Shown here one piece after another: positions 24,015 through 35,780 of a stretch of 64,000 nt of DNA; position 1 is the first letter of the stretch; every line of letters starts with the position of its first letter. Both the position numbers and the translations under genes were made by a program. Origin of the DNA: Symsagittifera roscoffensis (taxonomy: Eukaryota; Xenacoelomorpha; Acoela; Convolutidae). A model generated the notes under the pieces. It had not been told where the DNA came from, did not search any database, and was given only the letters and a program-made list of their open reading frames with translations. Location: contig NC_087065.1 of assembly GCF_963678635.1 (NCBI RefSeq), positions 33,043,679 to 33,107,678 of the forward strand, given 5' to 3'.

Positions 24015-25983
24015 TGTTTGATCAGATAAACGGTCAATATACCACTTAAGCGAACGGAAGGATTGCATGGACCATCTTGAATCGAAGCAAACGAATGGAG
24101 ACGTATTTTAACACACATCGGGCAACAATCAGTTGATATTTCAAACACAATTGCTAAAAGTGACAAAAATTGGTCATCTCAGAACTTAATCCAGAACTAA
24201 TAGAAACGTATAACGCATGTATGAAGAACAACTTCGTATTCTTAGAAAAGTGTACACATCCGCTATTTTCGTTTAAAAAATTGAAGTTTCTGAATTTGGC
24301 ATGGAAAATTCCTGCAAATCTGTTTCATATAAGAAACTAGGATGATAATTGTTATAAAAATCTGGATAAAATATGTGTTCACGGTGAAGAAGCAGAAAAG
24401 TATATCTTTCTCAAAAATAACCAACGCTTTCAATCATTTGTGCTTGCATATATTAAATTTAACTTCGTCTCTTTTGAAAGTATTTTGATTTTTCTTTCAT
24501 AAAAATCCAAGTTAGAACCGAATCATGGAAGTGTTCACGAATTTTTAAAATGAAATTTATAATTTATTTCTTGAACTGATGTTGTTTACAACTTAGATAT
24601 CCTCTAGGACAAAAAAAGAGCAGCAAAGTAGATATAAAGCGTGAAAAAGATTTTCGGTTAGATGTTGATTTTAATTTGATGACAGTACTGTGCGTAACAC
24701 TTTTCAAATTATGATTTTTCACAAGTTTCAGCTCCGTTTGAGATATGTTTTATCATAGTTTCAGAAAAACAAAGCAGTTTTTTAAAAAGTAGGATCATTC
24801 AGAAAAAACATTTATCATGTCAATTTCATAACAAATCGTAAAATGTTTTGAAGGTTTTTAGAAAATTTTTTATTTTTATTTGTAAGAAATCTCAATATTT
24901 GCCCAAAAACTCTTATCATGGACCTACAATCGACCCAAAAAAAATTATATGATCATTTCACAACGTAAACGTAATTAACCATTGATTTCTACTAATTAGA
25001 TAACGCGTCACGAAATTTTTGCGAAACAATTTGAATTTCTTACAAAATCCAAAAAACACCATTTTTCTTACCATTCTCTTTAAATCACTCAAACCCTGAA
25101 ACCTTATCAGTTCCCTTCTCTACCTTAATAAGCTCTGTAGACTCTATACCCAATTTTAAAACATAGCTTGGTGACGTTATTTTCTCTTCCTTGTCTCAAA
25201 ACATAAAGCCTAATTGGCCTAATTGTTGTGATAAACTTATTAAATAGTTCAAATTTCCTCTTGTGTAATTTCATTTTAATTGCGCTGGGCTTCCATCACT
25301 GACGTATCTTACCAAATCTCGCCGTCCCAGCCGTAGGCAAGTCAAGTTTCTCTGACGTAACTAGACGCAAGAACGAGTGAGCTGATGAATCGACGTCCTA
25401 AACGACGTCATTTTGTAGCACTCCTTCTTTTCTTTTTTTTTGTCCAATTCCTTCAAGAACTTCAAGGACGAATATATCAAGCCAGCCCTTGTAAAATTAA
25501 CAATTCACTCTTATTGCGGCGCAACGCTTCTTTATCTGTTTGAAACAGTTTTGCAATACAGACCAAAGCGCCTTAATAGAGTAACAATAGTTGACAGATA
25601 CAATGACAACAGGCTGTATCCACAAAAATTAGGTCAGCAGAGTTTCAGCCTAACTCAAATCACTAAAAAGTTTCAGCCCAAGACACTGATCATCCTTAAA
25701 ACCATTCAGCACTGTAATAAATCTGAAGTAATTTGCAAAGTTAAAATTCATAATCATGTGTTGTTTTATTTGATAAATGGATTTGTACACACATATATTT
25801 ATTGTTTCACCATCCTCAACATAAACTTAACCTCTCAAATAATCTACCGTAGTATTATTCTTTTCTTGTTCTACGGTAGTGATTTCTTTACACTTTTTGT
25901 ATCAAGTTTAATCTGTAGTTTCTCTTGCTAACTTGGCCAAATTGGCTACTCAAACACACTGCCTTATTTGTTAAAGAAAGAAT

Positions 25984-26250
25984 ATGCGAAGAAGACTATT
26001 TTGTACAAAAAAAATCATTTGGTGCTTCATATTCCCAGGCTTCATGCATGTAAAATGCAGCGGCCTATCCCGCAGCAGTGATTTATACCATGACTTCAGC
26101 TGCCATCGCTGCACCTCCCAATTTAATTCAGCTAACAAGAAGCATAAATGCAATCCCCCAACCCTAGCTAAAACCCCGCTCCCCCAACTGCACCCTCACA
26201 CTTCCACTGCCCCACCCTCAAAAAACTCAAGAAAAAATTCCTCAATATAA
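25984..26250 (+). pseudogene. PHD-like finger of YADD-type retroelement (copy 2)
   Basis: Same 88-aa frame as at 23302, with three or four substitutions (for example Asn to Ile in the N-terminal part). It keeps HVKCSGLSRSSD and CHRC. As the copy adjacent to the RT it is the one belonging to the retroelement proper. Confidence 0.5.
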
Positions 26251-26414
26251 CCTAGAACAACACAAGACCCATGTTCAAACCCCTGTCGAGAAATCATAGA
26301 AAACCACCAGGAAAGTATACACCAGAGTGGTCCACTGGGAACCGGTTTTTATGGTCTTATCAAAAAAATTGGTTATAACTTCATTGAAACCCTCAATGGA
26401 AGACGGAGACCTGG

Positions 26415-26696
26415 ATGAACTTTATAACGAAGACACTGCAAGTGCGCTTTGCAAAAGCAAGTAGAAGAAAAACTGAAACTGAAGCCCAACGGTTCAACAA
26501 AATAATGAATACTGGAAAAATATCAAGCGCAATAGCAAAACAGACAGACGCATCCAAAGGCGTTCTTTCGCTCGACGAGATTGTCAAAGGTAAGACAGTA
26601 GAACAGACATTCATAGAAAAGCACCCACCATCTGAACATTTAATGAGAACTATATTACACCAGTTTCAAACGAAACAATTGCTTTCCGTCCCTTGA
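26415..26696 (+). pseudogene. Linker region before RT, YADD-type retroelement (copy 2)
   Basis: Its protein is identical to that of 23733-24014. It lies about 150 bp upstream of the RT frame that starts at 26852, with stops and a frame change between them. Full conservation of this frame between the two duplicates shows that the duplication is young relative to the decay of the rest. Confidence 0.45.
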
Positions 26697-26851
26697 TGTT
26701 TGATCAGATAAACGGTCAATATACCACTTAAGCGAACGGAACGATCGCGTGGACCATCTTGAATCGAAGCAAATGAATGGAGACGTATTTTAACACACAT
26801 CGGGCAACAATCAGTTGAGATTTGAAACACAATTGCTAAAAGTGACAAAAA

Positions 26852-27540
26852 TTGGTCATCTCAGAACTTAATCCAGAACTAATAGAAACGTATAACGCAT
26901 GTACATTAATTCCTTTAGACAAAAATCCAGTAGTAAGACCCATAGGCAACGGAGAAGTTTTGTGTAGAATAATAGGACGACCAATAACCAAATGCTTAAA
27001 ATGCGAACTCATGTCACTCGGTTCAAATTACCAACTCTGTCTAGCTTAACAGTGTGGCGTTGAATATGCGATTCACACGCTAAGGGATCAATACAGCAAA
27101 ACAACCGCTGATGCTTTTAACTCGCTAAACCACCGAAAACGCTTTCAACTCGCTAAACTAAAAGTTGGCATTGAAAGATATCAAAAATAACTGCCCCTTC
27201 TCTTTTAACAGCGATTATCAACTCCTACTCCAACCCATCTAAACTGTTCGTTAACGAAAAAACTATCTACTCTCGAGACTAGACAAACCAGGGTGATCCA
27301 CTAACAATGGCCATGTACGGTTTAGCCAGAATCCCCCTCATAATTTTTCTATCAGAAGACAATGTAACCCATAAATGGTACGCAGACGACGGACACCCAG
27401 CCGGTAAATTAAGTAAACTACGAACCGTCCTCGATAAAATTGTATCAGCGGGTAATTTTTTTGGCTACCATGTTAAAGGATCCAAATGCCACTCATTGTC
27501 AAAGATGAAAAACTCGGTGACATGGGAAAAACTTTGAAAA
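26852..27540 (+). pseudogene. YADD-type reverse transcriptase, palm region
   Basis: Broken frames carry the RT core in order. TLIPLDKNPVVRPIGNGE is the fingers/palm entry and is followed by a degenerate FNSLN-type region. An SR-stop-TNQGDPL stretch holds the conserved QGDP box. WYADDGHPAGKL is the catalytic YxDD box with both Asp present, followed by FGYHVKGSKC. At least two stops and several frameshifts interrupt it. A better-preserved relative lies inverted at 37250-38930. The family pairs an RT with a C-terminal nuclease-like domain and inserts by reverse transcription. Confidence 0.75.
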
Positions 27541-28433
27541 AACAGGAATCACTATAAAGGCAGGCGCCCAAGTGCTTGGTTCAGTTATAGGAACAGAATT
27601 TCAATGTAAAAACTTCTTCGAAATTCAACAGAATGAGCAAATCAAAAATTAGAAAAAACTATCGAAAATCGCCAAGTTCATCCTTCAAAACTTTTATGCC
27701 TGCTATACAAAAGAAGAACAAGAAAAACTTTCATTTCTCACCAGGACAACGCCTAACAATAAGGAAAACTTTTGTGAATAAGTGAAAAATATGCGAAATT
27801 ATTATCAAAGAACAACTAATACCTAAACTACTCGGTAAAGACACATTGAAGCCCCTGTTCCGTGAGCTCTTTTCCTTACACCTTAAATTGGGCGGCCTTA
27901 ACAATAAGCTGCCATCCGATCTTGAAAGCTATTTAGAATGGTCTAAGGAAACATCACTAGTACTGGAATCTCAAGATCCGGTTACAGCAATAACACAGCA
28001 AGAAAAAAAGGGTGCGATAATCAAAGAATTGAAAACTTATAGAAGAAACCAAAAAAAAACAAACCTCTTAATTTTTTAAGTGAAACAGATAAAAACGCAA
28101 CCAACCTGGCCTTAAAAAGCGAACTCATGTCTTCGCTTTTTATGTCTACACTGTGCAAAGAGCGGTTACACACACATACGACACAATGAAGTTAGAGACA
28201 CATTCGCCAACCTCATGAATGGGGTTTGCCATGACATCGAGATTGACCCGAAGCTTCAGCCGTTGCAAGCCGAAATTTTTGTCGTTAATTCAACTACAAT
28301 TGAAGATGAGGCACGACTTGACATTAAGGCAGACTGACTCTGGGGTTTTAGATTCAGTCGCGCTTTCTTTGATGGAAAAATTTTCAACCCCCATGCGAAA
28401 ACATCGCAAAAATACACCTTTGCTCATTCTTGT
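27541..28433 (+). pseudogene. RT thumb and C-terminal region, first tandem copy
   Basis: This part includes thumb-like sequence (RELFSLHLKLGGLNNKLPSD) and a fragment of the C-terminal domain (ANLMNGVCHDIEIDPKLQPL). The match to the second copy starts at the phrase ttataggaacagaatttcaa. A segment of about 130 bp present in the second copy (28953-29130) is missing here, so the copy has suffered an internal deletion. All frames are broken. Confidence 0.65.
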
Positions 28434-29735
28434 TTCAGTTATAGGAACAGAATTTCAATGTAAAAAATTCTTCGAAATTCAACAGAATGAGCAAATCAAA
28501 AATTAGAAAAAACTATAGAAAATCGCTAAATTCATCACCCAAAACGTTTATGCCTGCTATTCAAAAGGAGAACAAGAAAAACTTTCATTTTTCACCAGGA
28601 CAACGCCTAACAATAAGGAAAATTTTAATGAAAATTAAGCGAAATTATTATCAAAGAACAACTAATACCTAAACTGCCCGGTAAAGACACATTGAAGCCC
28701 CAGTTCCGTGAGCTCTCTTCCTTACACCTTAAATTGGGCGGCCTTAACAATAAGCTGCCATCCGATCTTGAAAGCTATTTAGAATGGTCTAAGGAAACAT
28801 CACTAGTACTGGAATCTCAAGATCCGGTTACAGCAATAACACAGCAAGAAAAAAAGGGTGCGATAATCAAAGAATTGAAAACTTATAGAAGAAACCAAAA
28901 AAAAACAAACCTCTTAAGTTCTTAAGTGAAACAGATAAAAACGCAACCAACCTGGCCTCTGAAAAAGGAGCTTCTGACTGGTTCAATGCTCTACCACTGA
29001 GCAGATACAACTTCAACCTGAATAAATCAGAATTCAGAGATGGTATTTACTTGAGATACGGATGGGAACCGACCAAAACCCCGTTCACATGAGCATGTGG
29101 TGCTAACTTTATCTTGATGCATGCGCTACACTGTGCAAAGAGCGGTTACACACACATACGACACAATGCAGTTAGAGACACATTCGCCAACCTCATGAAT
29201 GGGGTTTGCCATGACATCGAGATTGACCCGAAGCTTCAGCCGTTGCAAGGCGAAATTTTTGTCGTTAATTCAACTACAATTGAAGATGAGGCACGACTTG
29301 ACATTAAGGCAGACTGACTCTGGGGTTTTAGATTCAACCGCTCTTTCTTTGATGGAAAAATTTTCAACCCCCCTGCGAAAACATCGCAAAAATTGCATAT
29401 AGACACATACAAATATCACGAAACGCTGAACAACTCCAAATATTAGCAAAGAATTTTAAACGTAGTGCAGAGCAGCTTCTGCTGGCTAATTTTCGGATGC
29501 ATCAGTAGAGCTGCTTCAACAGCCGTGCGGATGATGCAGCGATTAGCCGAAAATCAAACGAAAAAAGACAGAAAAGCTATCCGGAATCCATAAACTACTT
29601 ATGAACTATAGTAGGCATCGCGCTCTTGAGGAGCTTTATACTTTGTAAAAGGGGTGCAGATCGCTGCGCATCGTTCAATTTATCGACGATTCCATTAGCG
29701 CTGCTGTAGAGGAAAGACGGCTAAGATAAATTAAC
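28434..29735 (+). pseudogene. RT thumb and nuclease-like C-terminus, second tandem copy
   Basis: It repeats the thumb region and keeps the zinc-cluster segment CGANFILMHALHCAKSG...HIRHNAVRDTFANL. This is followed by VCHDIEIDPKLQPL and EDEARLDIKAD, then in another frame a PSFFDGK-like stretch where the relative at 37.8 kb has FFDAKVFNP. The D...D-x-K spacing resembles a PD-(D/E)XK nuclease core. A degenerate tail near 29530-29730 corresponds to the QRLAEKLSEK...LLRSSILCIRG tail of the 37.4-kb copy. Stops interrupt all parts. Confidence 0.6.
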
Positions 29736-29865
29736 ATTACGACGATGCATTTAATGCTAATTTTTTACTTCATTGCTGATAAATATGCATTTTTTATAAA
29801 TCTGTTATGGCCATATCCAGCTTGTGCACTTATAGTTACTAAACAGAGAGGACTCTTTTGTAATT
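29736..29865 (+). other. 3' untranslated end of YADD-type retroelement
   Basis: The phrase gatgcatttaatgctaattt through gccatatccagcttgtgcac aligns in inverted orientation with 37300-37400, directly after the coding tail in both copies. Homology fades by about 29860, marking the approximate 3' end. No long poly(A) tract follows. Confidence 0.55.
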
Positions 29866-30429
29866 TAGTTTTCTATTTTTTAAAACATGTGGGCCACAAG
29901 GGAAGAACATTTCCACACTTCTCCTTGGTCCTCTACTACTATAATGGTATTAGATGTTGCTGATATTAAAAAAGGTAATCACACTGGCAATAGCCAGGGT
30001 CTCTGCACAACCGCTGTTAGTGGAATTTTAAAACGACGGTACACGCAACTCTACACATAGAAATTGTTTATCATCACACCGAAAACTCTAATTAACTAAC
30101 TAAGTTTACTGAAATTGCTTTTACAGAACTATTCTCAAACAACATGCCGTGATTTTGCTGTTGTCGTTATGAGTTTCCAGCGTCGCTGGAGGAATCTCTT
30201 CCTTTGAAGCCCAATGTCTCCAGTTGTTTCTGCATGAGCGGCAGTCACTTGCGTACTGCCATGTACAGGAGTTGTGGTGATTCTAATTATTTCTGAAGTA
30301 ACCCCAAAAGAATTTGGTACGGCAATTTATAAGTCCGAGTGGATTATAGAAGTCTACCCATGGGGGTAGATAGATGGCAACACGGCATGTTCGGAAGCAA
30401 AACTCAGTTCGTGCTCATTCCATTTTTAC
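29866..30429. other. No recognisable gene
   Basis: About 560 bp between the 3' end of the YADD-type retroelement and the tail of the minus-strand LINE. Only short frames are present. It could include LINE 3' untranslated sequence near 30400. Nothing more can be supported. Confidence 0.5.
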
Positions 30430-31340
30430 TCATTTTTTCACTAATGATCGACCACTGATGGAAGAGTTCCAAACTTTGAAGTCAGTTGCAGATGTTTGAC
30501 ATATTTTTAAAAGTTCTAATAGATCAAGATTTTCAAAAAATAGAGATAGAGGGAGCATATTGACTCTTTCTAGCAGCGATTGGTATTTCATCGAATAGAC
30601 ATACAGCACCCATCTAAGCACGCGTTTTTGGAAAGTTTCTAGCTTATGTACTGATATTTTAGTGAGATGGTTACCTGGTGATGCGTAGCTGATAATGGGA
30701 AGAATCATTGATTTTTAGAGACAAAGTTTTGCATGAGGAATGGTATTTGCTGAGATGTTCCGCCTGAGAAAATGTAGTATCCGAATGGATTTTTTGAGCT
30801 TTTCTTCTATGTGGCTGATCCAGGTGAGGTCATACCGGAGGTGGACTACAAGGTCTTTCATGACTGCGGCGGGCTTCAAACTTCATTGTTTAGAGGGAAA
30901 CTTGCGTTCTTTCCACGGAACTGAAGAAATCCATTCTTGCCGTCTGCGAACTTCATTTTGTTGCAGCCTATCCATTTCTCTAGCCTTTTTAGATCAAGGG
31001 AAATTTCGAGTTTCGAGTCAGTTCTAGTGATGAATTTTAGGTTATCGGCAAATAAAAGCGTGCAAGAACTTCGAAATGACTGCGGTAGGTCATTGATGAA
31101 AATCCAAAAGAGAAGTGGGCCAATGACCGAGCCTGAGGAACATCACTTGATATATTCAGCTTGGTTAACTGCTCATTCCCTAGCCGCGCAATATGCTTTC
31201 TGTTCTCCAGGTAATTTATCAGAAAGTCGAGAAAGAGTATTGGTCGAGAAAGAAATTATTGGTGGAATAGCATCTGTACCTCGCAATTTTGTTATATCCG
31301 TCTCTTCGAGGATCGATCTTATAGGTTTTTTCCAGGTAGC
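30430..31340 (-). pseudogene. LINE reverse transcriptase, partial (copy 2 element)
   Basis: Read right to left, the frames carry LFLDFLINYLENRKHIARLG, then SSGSVIGPLLFWIFINDLP, then the catalytic box as LLFADNLKF, and finally ISYAS...LETFQKRVLRWVL...NMLPLSLFFENLDLLELL. This order (QG-x-LGP box, FADD box, C-terminal LPL..FFE..DLLEL) is that of a CR1/Jockey-like LINE. The second catalytic Asp is Asn (FADN) and the expected Pro-Gln before GSV is Ser-Ser, so the polymerase is inactive. The N-terminal fingers are mostly deleted near 31340-31400. Confidence 0.75.
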
Positions 31341-31889
31341 AAAACTATTTTAAATTGGCGCGCCATTAGGGTCAATGGTGCAATCAAAATGTCAGTTTGG
31401 ATGCGAATAGACGGATTGGAAATCATAACTAAAGAGCTCAGCTTTGTCTTGTTGTCTTGCATTTTGTTTGCTGTTTTTTCTCCTAGCCGAAATTCATTGG
31501 GAGTATTTGCCGTTTTATACTTTGATTTAAATTGTTTGATAGGATATTTGTTATCCGTTTTGAGAACAGAATGTTTTAATGGTCAGTTTTGTCACGTTCA
31601 GCTTCTTTAAGGACAATCTTTTTCAGCTCTAGAACTTTTTTGCTTCCTGTAGGATATTGGTTCTATAGAGTACAGCATCAGCTGAGTTTGTAGACGTTTC
31701 AACTGATTAGAGGTGATTGGTTTATACTATATCGGAGTACCTTATTGCAGTACTCTTTGTATTCAAAGTTTATTCGATTGATGTTTGTGTGTCATTCAAG
31801 TTGGAAAGGTTTGAAGAGCATGTAGTCGCAGATTTCATCAATATCTGCTGAGCAGAAACTGTTGAAGCATTCGTACACATTCGATTTGT

Positions 31890-32500
31890 TTTTCATTCCA
31901 TTGACGACAGCCCAATTGACACCGGTTTATGGTCTGAGAGGTCGTAGATTTCCTCAAATTTGTTATCTATATGTGTTTCCGCGCCAATATTTTTGACAAA
32001 CACCACATCAAGTGTGTTTTTACCACAGGTAGAAAGATGAATATTTTGCTGTGCATGAAATTGGCCAATGAAGATCACTGCGTCGTTTTTTTCTTTATCG
32101 GGGTTCTTAATGATTTCCCAGTTGGTGTTGGTGAAGTTCATGTCTCCACCCAAGATGATTGAATTCTTTTTCTGTTGTAGCGGTGCTCTGCATACCTGTT
32201 CGTAGTCGTCAATAGAACAACAATATAGACTGTTTTTCGTTGGGTTGTAGGAAGTACAAACTGTGATAGGTTTCGACATTTGGACTTGTACTGCGACACA
32301 ACACGAGGAAAGTTGGATAATGAGTCTGTTTGCTGGAAAATGCTTGTTAATAGCTATCATCACACCACCATGGCGTGAGGACCGGTCGATTGATGGTTCT
32401 CTTTCACTGCGGAAGATGTTAAAGTCGTGTAGATACAGTTCACTGTCATTGATGTTTTTGATTGAGCCAGGTTTTAGTGAGGCAGAGTGCCACGTAGGTG
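31890..32500 (-). pseudogene. LINE AP-endonuclease domain (copy 2 element)
   Basis: The 156-aa frame carries GGDMNFTNTNWE and TLDVVFVKNIGAETHIDN, and ends with the SDHKPVSIGL box. The N-terminal part, with ISSSTYVALCLTKTWLN, lies in a second frame at 32446-32640. Domain order endonuclease then RT (30430-31340), with ORF1 upstream (32560-33420), fits a LINE with two ORFs on the minus strand. Between 31350 and 31890 the linker is visible only as scattered words such as ELFSYDFQSVYSHPN. Confidence 0.75.
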
Positions 32501-32559
32501 CTCGAGCTGATTGCAGTTACAAGCTTCATCCTTCTTCCAAGAACGATCAGGCTTTTAGT

Positions 32560-33420
32560 GTTAAGGAGCAGACAATGAAATTTAAGTAGCCATTCTTTTT
32601 CAGGTGTTTCGTCATCTAGTTGAACTTTCACGTCATCCATGTTTAAGTCGAAATTACAAACTTTTGTTCAGTAATTCGCGCCTCTTCTTTAGGCGAACGT
32701 GTTCTCGTATAGTATCTTCCAGAATCATCGCCGGCAGTATGGGAATACCAGTTTCTTTCGTCCGATTCCTATTTTCTGCGCTTTTTGCAAGTACCAGTCT
32801 TCCGTGTCAGTCGTTGCTCAGTGTGATAATTGCTTGTCTATGTATTTGAGGCTCTTTATCAAACTTTCCTAGTCTCTGTACTTTGTCTATTTTCACTTCA
32901 ACTCCTTTTTCGGCCATTACTTGTTTCAGTTCTTTGTTGGCGAGGAGTGCATTTTCTAGTTTCTTTTTGTTAAAGACTTCCGGGAGACCACATACAAGAA
33001 AGCTTGATTTAACATTGCGATAGTTTTTTGGTTTTTCTTGGAGTCAATTGTCTTGGGGAGGGCATTTATCTTGGATTCCAGTCTTTTTTCGATTAACTTG
33101 TTGACTATACCTTAAAGCGAATCTCACATACTTCGGGTGCAGTATTGACTTTTTCTTCTTTTGTTTATTCAAGATTCTGATTATCAAGCTTGTTGCTCAG
33201 TTTTTTGCCCAACTGGCCTGGATTCAATAATTCTTCCTTTTGTTTGTTCTCAATACATTTGTCACAAAACAAGGCAATACGCATGCCAAGTTCCTTGATT
33301 TCATTGATGGCAACAATTGATAATCCCGTGCAGGTGGGGTTCAGGTGCATTTTAGTTTCAAAGATGCGCAGTGGTAAACTTATTGCTTAGCACCAATGTT
33401 CCCTTTACAAGTGTACAGGG
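32560..33420 (-). pseudogene. LINE ORF1 remnant with PHD-like finger and RNA-binding-like part
   Basis: The N-terminal part (33350-33165) reads MHLNPTCTGLSIVAINEI followed by RIALFCDKCIENKQ, matching the second half of a PHD-type finger (H..C...C..C). Downstream (about 33000-32830) one frame reads LVCGLPEVFNKKKLENALL and later DKVQRLGKFDKEPQIHRQ. This resembles the nucleic-acid-binding middle of CR1/Jockey-like ORF1 proteins, where a LG..R.L/RLGK stretch is common. Frames are broken. The N-terminal part is repeated in the tandem array at 35.6-35.8 and 40.7-40.9 kb, always cut at the same base. Confidence 0.6.
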
Positions 33421-34200
33421 AGGCATCATGTATGTCTGATTTTTAGGATGCCTATTAACCCTTCGACTGTGCAGGGGCTATTGTTAAACCGACATCTCTT
33501 GACCGTTTATCTAAGTTATAGAACCTCAGGAGAAACCTGTCGCAAGGATAGTCGCTCTGACCGACGTTCCAAGGTATAAAACCTCAGGAGAAACCAGTCA
33601 GAAGAGGTCTGTTACTCCAAGGTATAAAGCCTCAGAAGAAAACCCGATTTACCGCTAAGATGATTGAGCTAGTTGTTTTTTCGGCTCTTTTCCAGTTTCC
33701 CACCTCCTCGTAAAATTACAAAACAAGCTGTTCATAAATTGTTCACGCGGCAATTTGCATGTTAGAAATGTTGTAGAAACTTGTTCACCTGTTCACGCTG
33801 ACACCTTTTGTTGCAGTTTATAACATCAAAAAACATGTTAAATAGACTTTCATCTAATGGATTTCAGGAAAAATCAAAAGGGGGGACTGGAAAAGAGCCG
33901 TTTTTCGCTTCTCTTTGCTTCTTTGTAGTCGGATTCTTGATTTTGATATTTGTTGTAGTACTAGGTTCGTAAGATTTTCGCGTTTGGAGAGAACCTTGTT
34001 TTGTACCTTTTCTTCCAGTTCAGGAGGCTGGCGGAGTTACCAGAGTGCTACTACTGTGCCGATATATGTATGTATGTATATGTGTATAAATGTATGAATA
34101 AAATTCCTGAAATTTATACTCTAATAATTCTTCATAGACGTTGCAAACTATCGGCCAGGCCTTCATGAATTTTGAAGTTTTTTTACTCAACAATCATGGT

Positions 34201-34792
34201 TTTTGAATTTGACCCGAAATGGCTTTGATAACTGTGAGCATTGCGCACTAGCTAGAAACGTTTTTCGATCCTTTTTTCCGTTAAATGTAGTCGAGATTTT
34301 TAACCTAATTCGAAGCAAGATTTGAGCGGTTTGAGCGGGTTTTTTTAGACAAATACGCTCAAAATCTTGCTTCAAAATGAGCGGTTTGAGCGGTTTTTCA
34401 ACGGTTTATCTAAAAAAAGCAAGATTTGAACGGTTTTGAGCGGTTTATTCAAAAGAACCGCTCAAAAACCGCGCAAGTTTTGAGCGGTTTTCTTATATAA
34501 ACCACACTCAAATTTTGCGCGGTTTTTGAGCCTTTTCTTTTGAATAAACCGCTCAAAAACCGCGCAAAATTTGAGCGGTTTTTATCAAAAAAAACGCTCA
34601 AAACTTGCGCGGTTTTTGAGCGTTTTTTTTTTAGATAGACCGTTCAAAAACCGCTCAAATCTTGCGCGTTTTTTTTTTAGATAAACCGTTCAAAAACCGC
34701 TCATTTTGAAGCAAGATTTTGAGCGTAATTGTCTAAAAAACCGCTCAAACCTTGCTTGGAATTAGGTGAAAAATCTCGAATCGGGTCGTCTT
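34201..34792. mobile_element. Fold-back element rich in GAGCGGTTT units, copy A
   Basis: The outer arms, gacccga...gagatttttcacctaattcg.aagcaag on the left and its complement on the right (34756-34792), enclose about 450 bp of repeated short hairpin words, gagcggtttttgaacgg and its complement. The left arm has about 75 extra bp between gacccga and gagattt. No coding capacity is present. Two further partial copies (36951-37249 and 41980-42055) and a right end (38931-38965) recur in the array. Confidence 0.8.
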
Positions 34793-35170
34793 GCTCTTGT
34801 TCGTAGAGAAAATGTTTCATTACGTCGTTGAGGCTCAGTCCCAATGTTGCAAAGGTGAGTTTTTGGTATTTCTTTCTTAAACCGTATTGGAGACGATCAA
34901 AATTTCTTCTGAGTGAGCTTGCTCCATAAACCAGAACCATGTAAGTTTTGGGAACCACTACGGCTTTCCTAGGAAATCAACCTATTATCAACTTAAGTCG
35001 ACATGTTCAGAAGGTTTTTCAACCTTTTTTCAACTTCAGTATACGTGATTTAAAAACGGAAATCCAACGCTGATAATTTTTGACATTTCAACAGTCAACA
35101 TTCTTCAGTTATATAATTTGTGGACATCACAAAAGTACGTGGTCGTTATGGAATTCCACGAACACTATCA

Positions 35171-35238
35171 AAACAAAATCCTATGCACGCTCAAAATCCT
35201 ATGCACGCTATAGGATGAAAAATCCTATGCACGCTCAG
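35171..35238 (+). repeat. Short tandem repeat, three units of about 20-26 bp
   Basis: The phrase aaaatcctatgcacgctc occurs three times in a row here with small spacers. The corresponding place in the next array unit (39362-39402) has two copies, so the repeat number changed after the units duplicated. Confidence 0.8.
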
Positions 35239-35780
35239 AAGAAATAAAGCATTTAGAGCTAATTTTACTGTCAATGTAGCTCATCACAAATCGCTATTAC
35301 TTCTCGTTGTTATACAATAGTTCATTCGTATCTGCTTTGAGTACAAAGATCCATTTTCTTGAACGTTTGGGAAAGACAGCGGTCAAATGAATAACAAGAC
35401 AAGAAGAAGTTGAACATGGCAATCATTTCAGAATCCTCTACATTCTTCATTCACCAGTGTTTCTCCACACGCACGATTTCTTGTTTCTTTCAGAACTGGA
35501 AAACAAAGGTAGCGAATTTCTGAGATTAACTTGTTGACTATACCTTAAAGCAGTTCTCACATACTTCGGGTGCAGTATTGACTTTTTCTTTTTTTGTTGA
35601 TTCAAGATTCTGATTATCAAGCTTGTTGCTCAGTTTTTTGCCCAACTGGCCTGGATTCAATAATTCTTCCTTCTTTTTGTTCTCAATACATTTGTCACAA
35701 AACAAGGCAATACCCATGCCAAGTTCGTTGATTTCGTTGATGGCAACAATTGATAATCCCGTGCAGGTGGGGTTCAGGTG

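Larger units (their letters stand above)
21537..24221 (+). repeat. 2.68-kb tandem duplication, copy 1
   Basis: This segment is repeated directly after itself (24222-26903) with only scattered single-base differences and one-base indels, roughly 99 percent identity by eye. It holds an AT-rich leader, a promoter-like ACGT cluster, a PHD-like finger frame and the linker frame of a YADD-type retroelement. It ends at ...ataacgcatgta, inside the RT frame that continues only after copy 2. The junction shows short homology (tatga). This is a recent tandem duplication. Confidence 0.9.
24222..26903 (+). repeat. 2.68-kb tandem duplication, copy 2
   Basis: Near-identical to the preceding 2.68 kb. Unlike copy 1 it continues without a break into the RT coding region (...ataacgcatgtacattaattcc), so copy 2 carries the original junction. 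Differences are single substitutions and a one-base deletion near 24293. Confidence 0.9.

Noticed and set aside
30740-31353. Plus-strand open frames over the LINE RT
   Set aside because: The minus strand carries recognisable RT boxes here; the plus frames are shadows.
33480-33660. Repeated phrase cctcaggagaaacc considered as a tRNA- or snRNA-like gene or CRISPR-like array
   Set aside because: Only three irregular copies, no A/B boxes or cloverleaf, and the same text recurs with the array units.
34291-34783. Fold-back array considered as a CRISPR array
   Set aside because: The words are direct and inverted with no uniform spacers, and the sequence context is eukaryotic.
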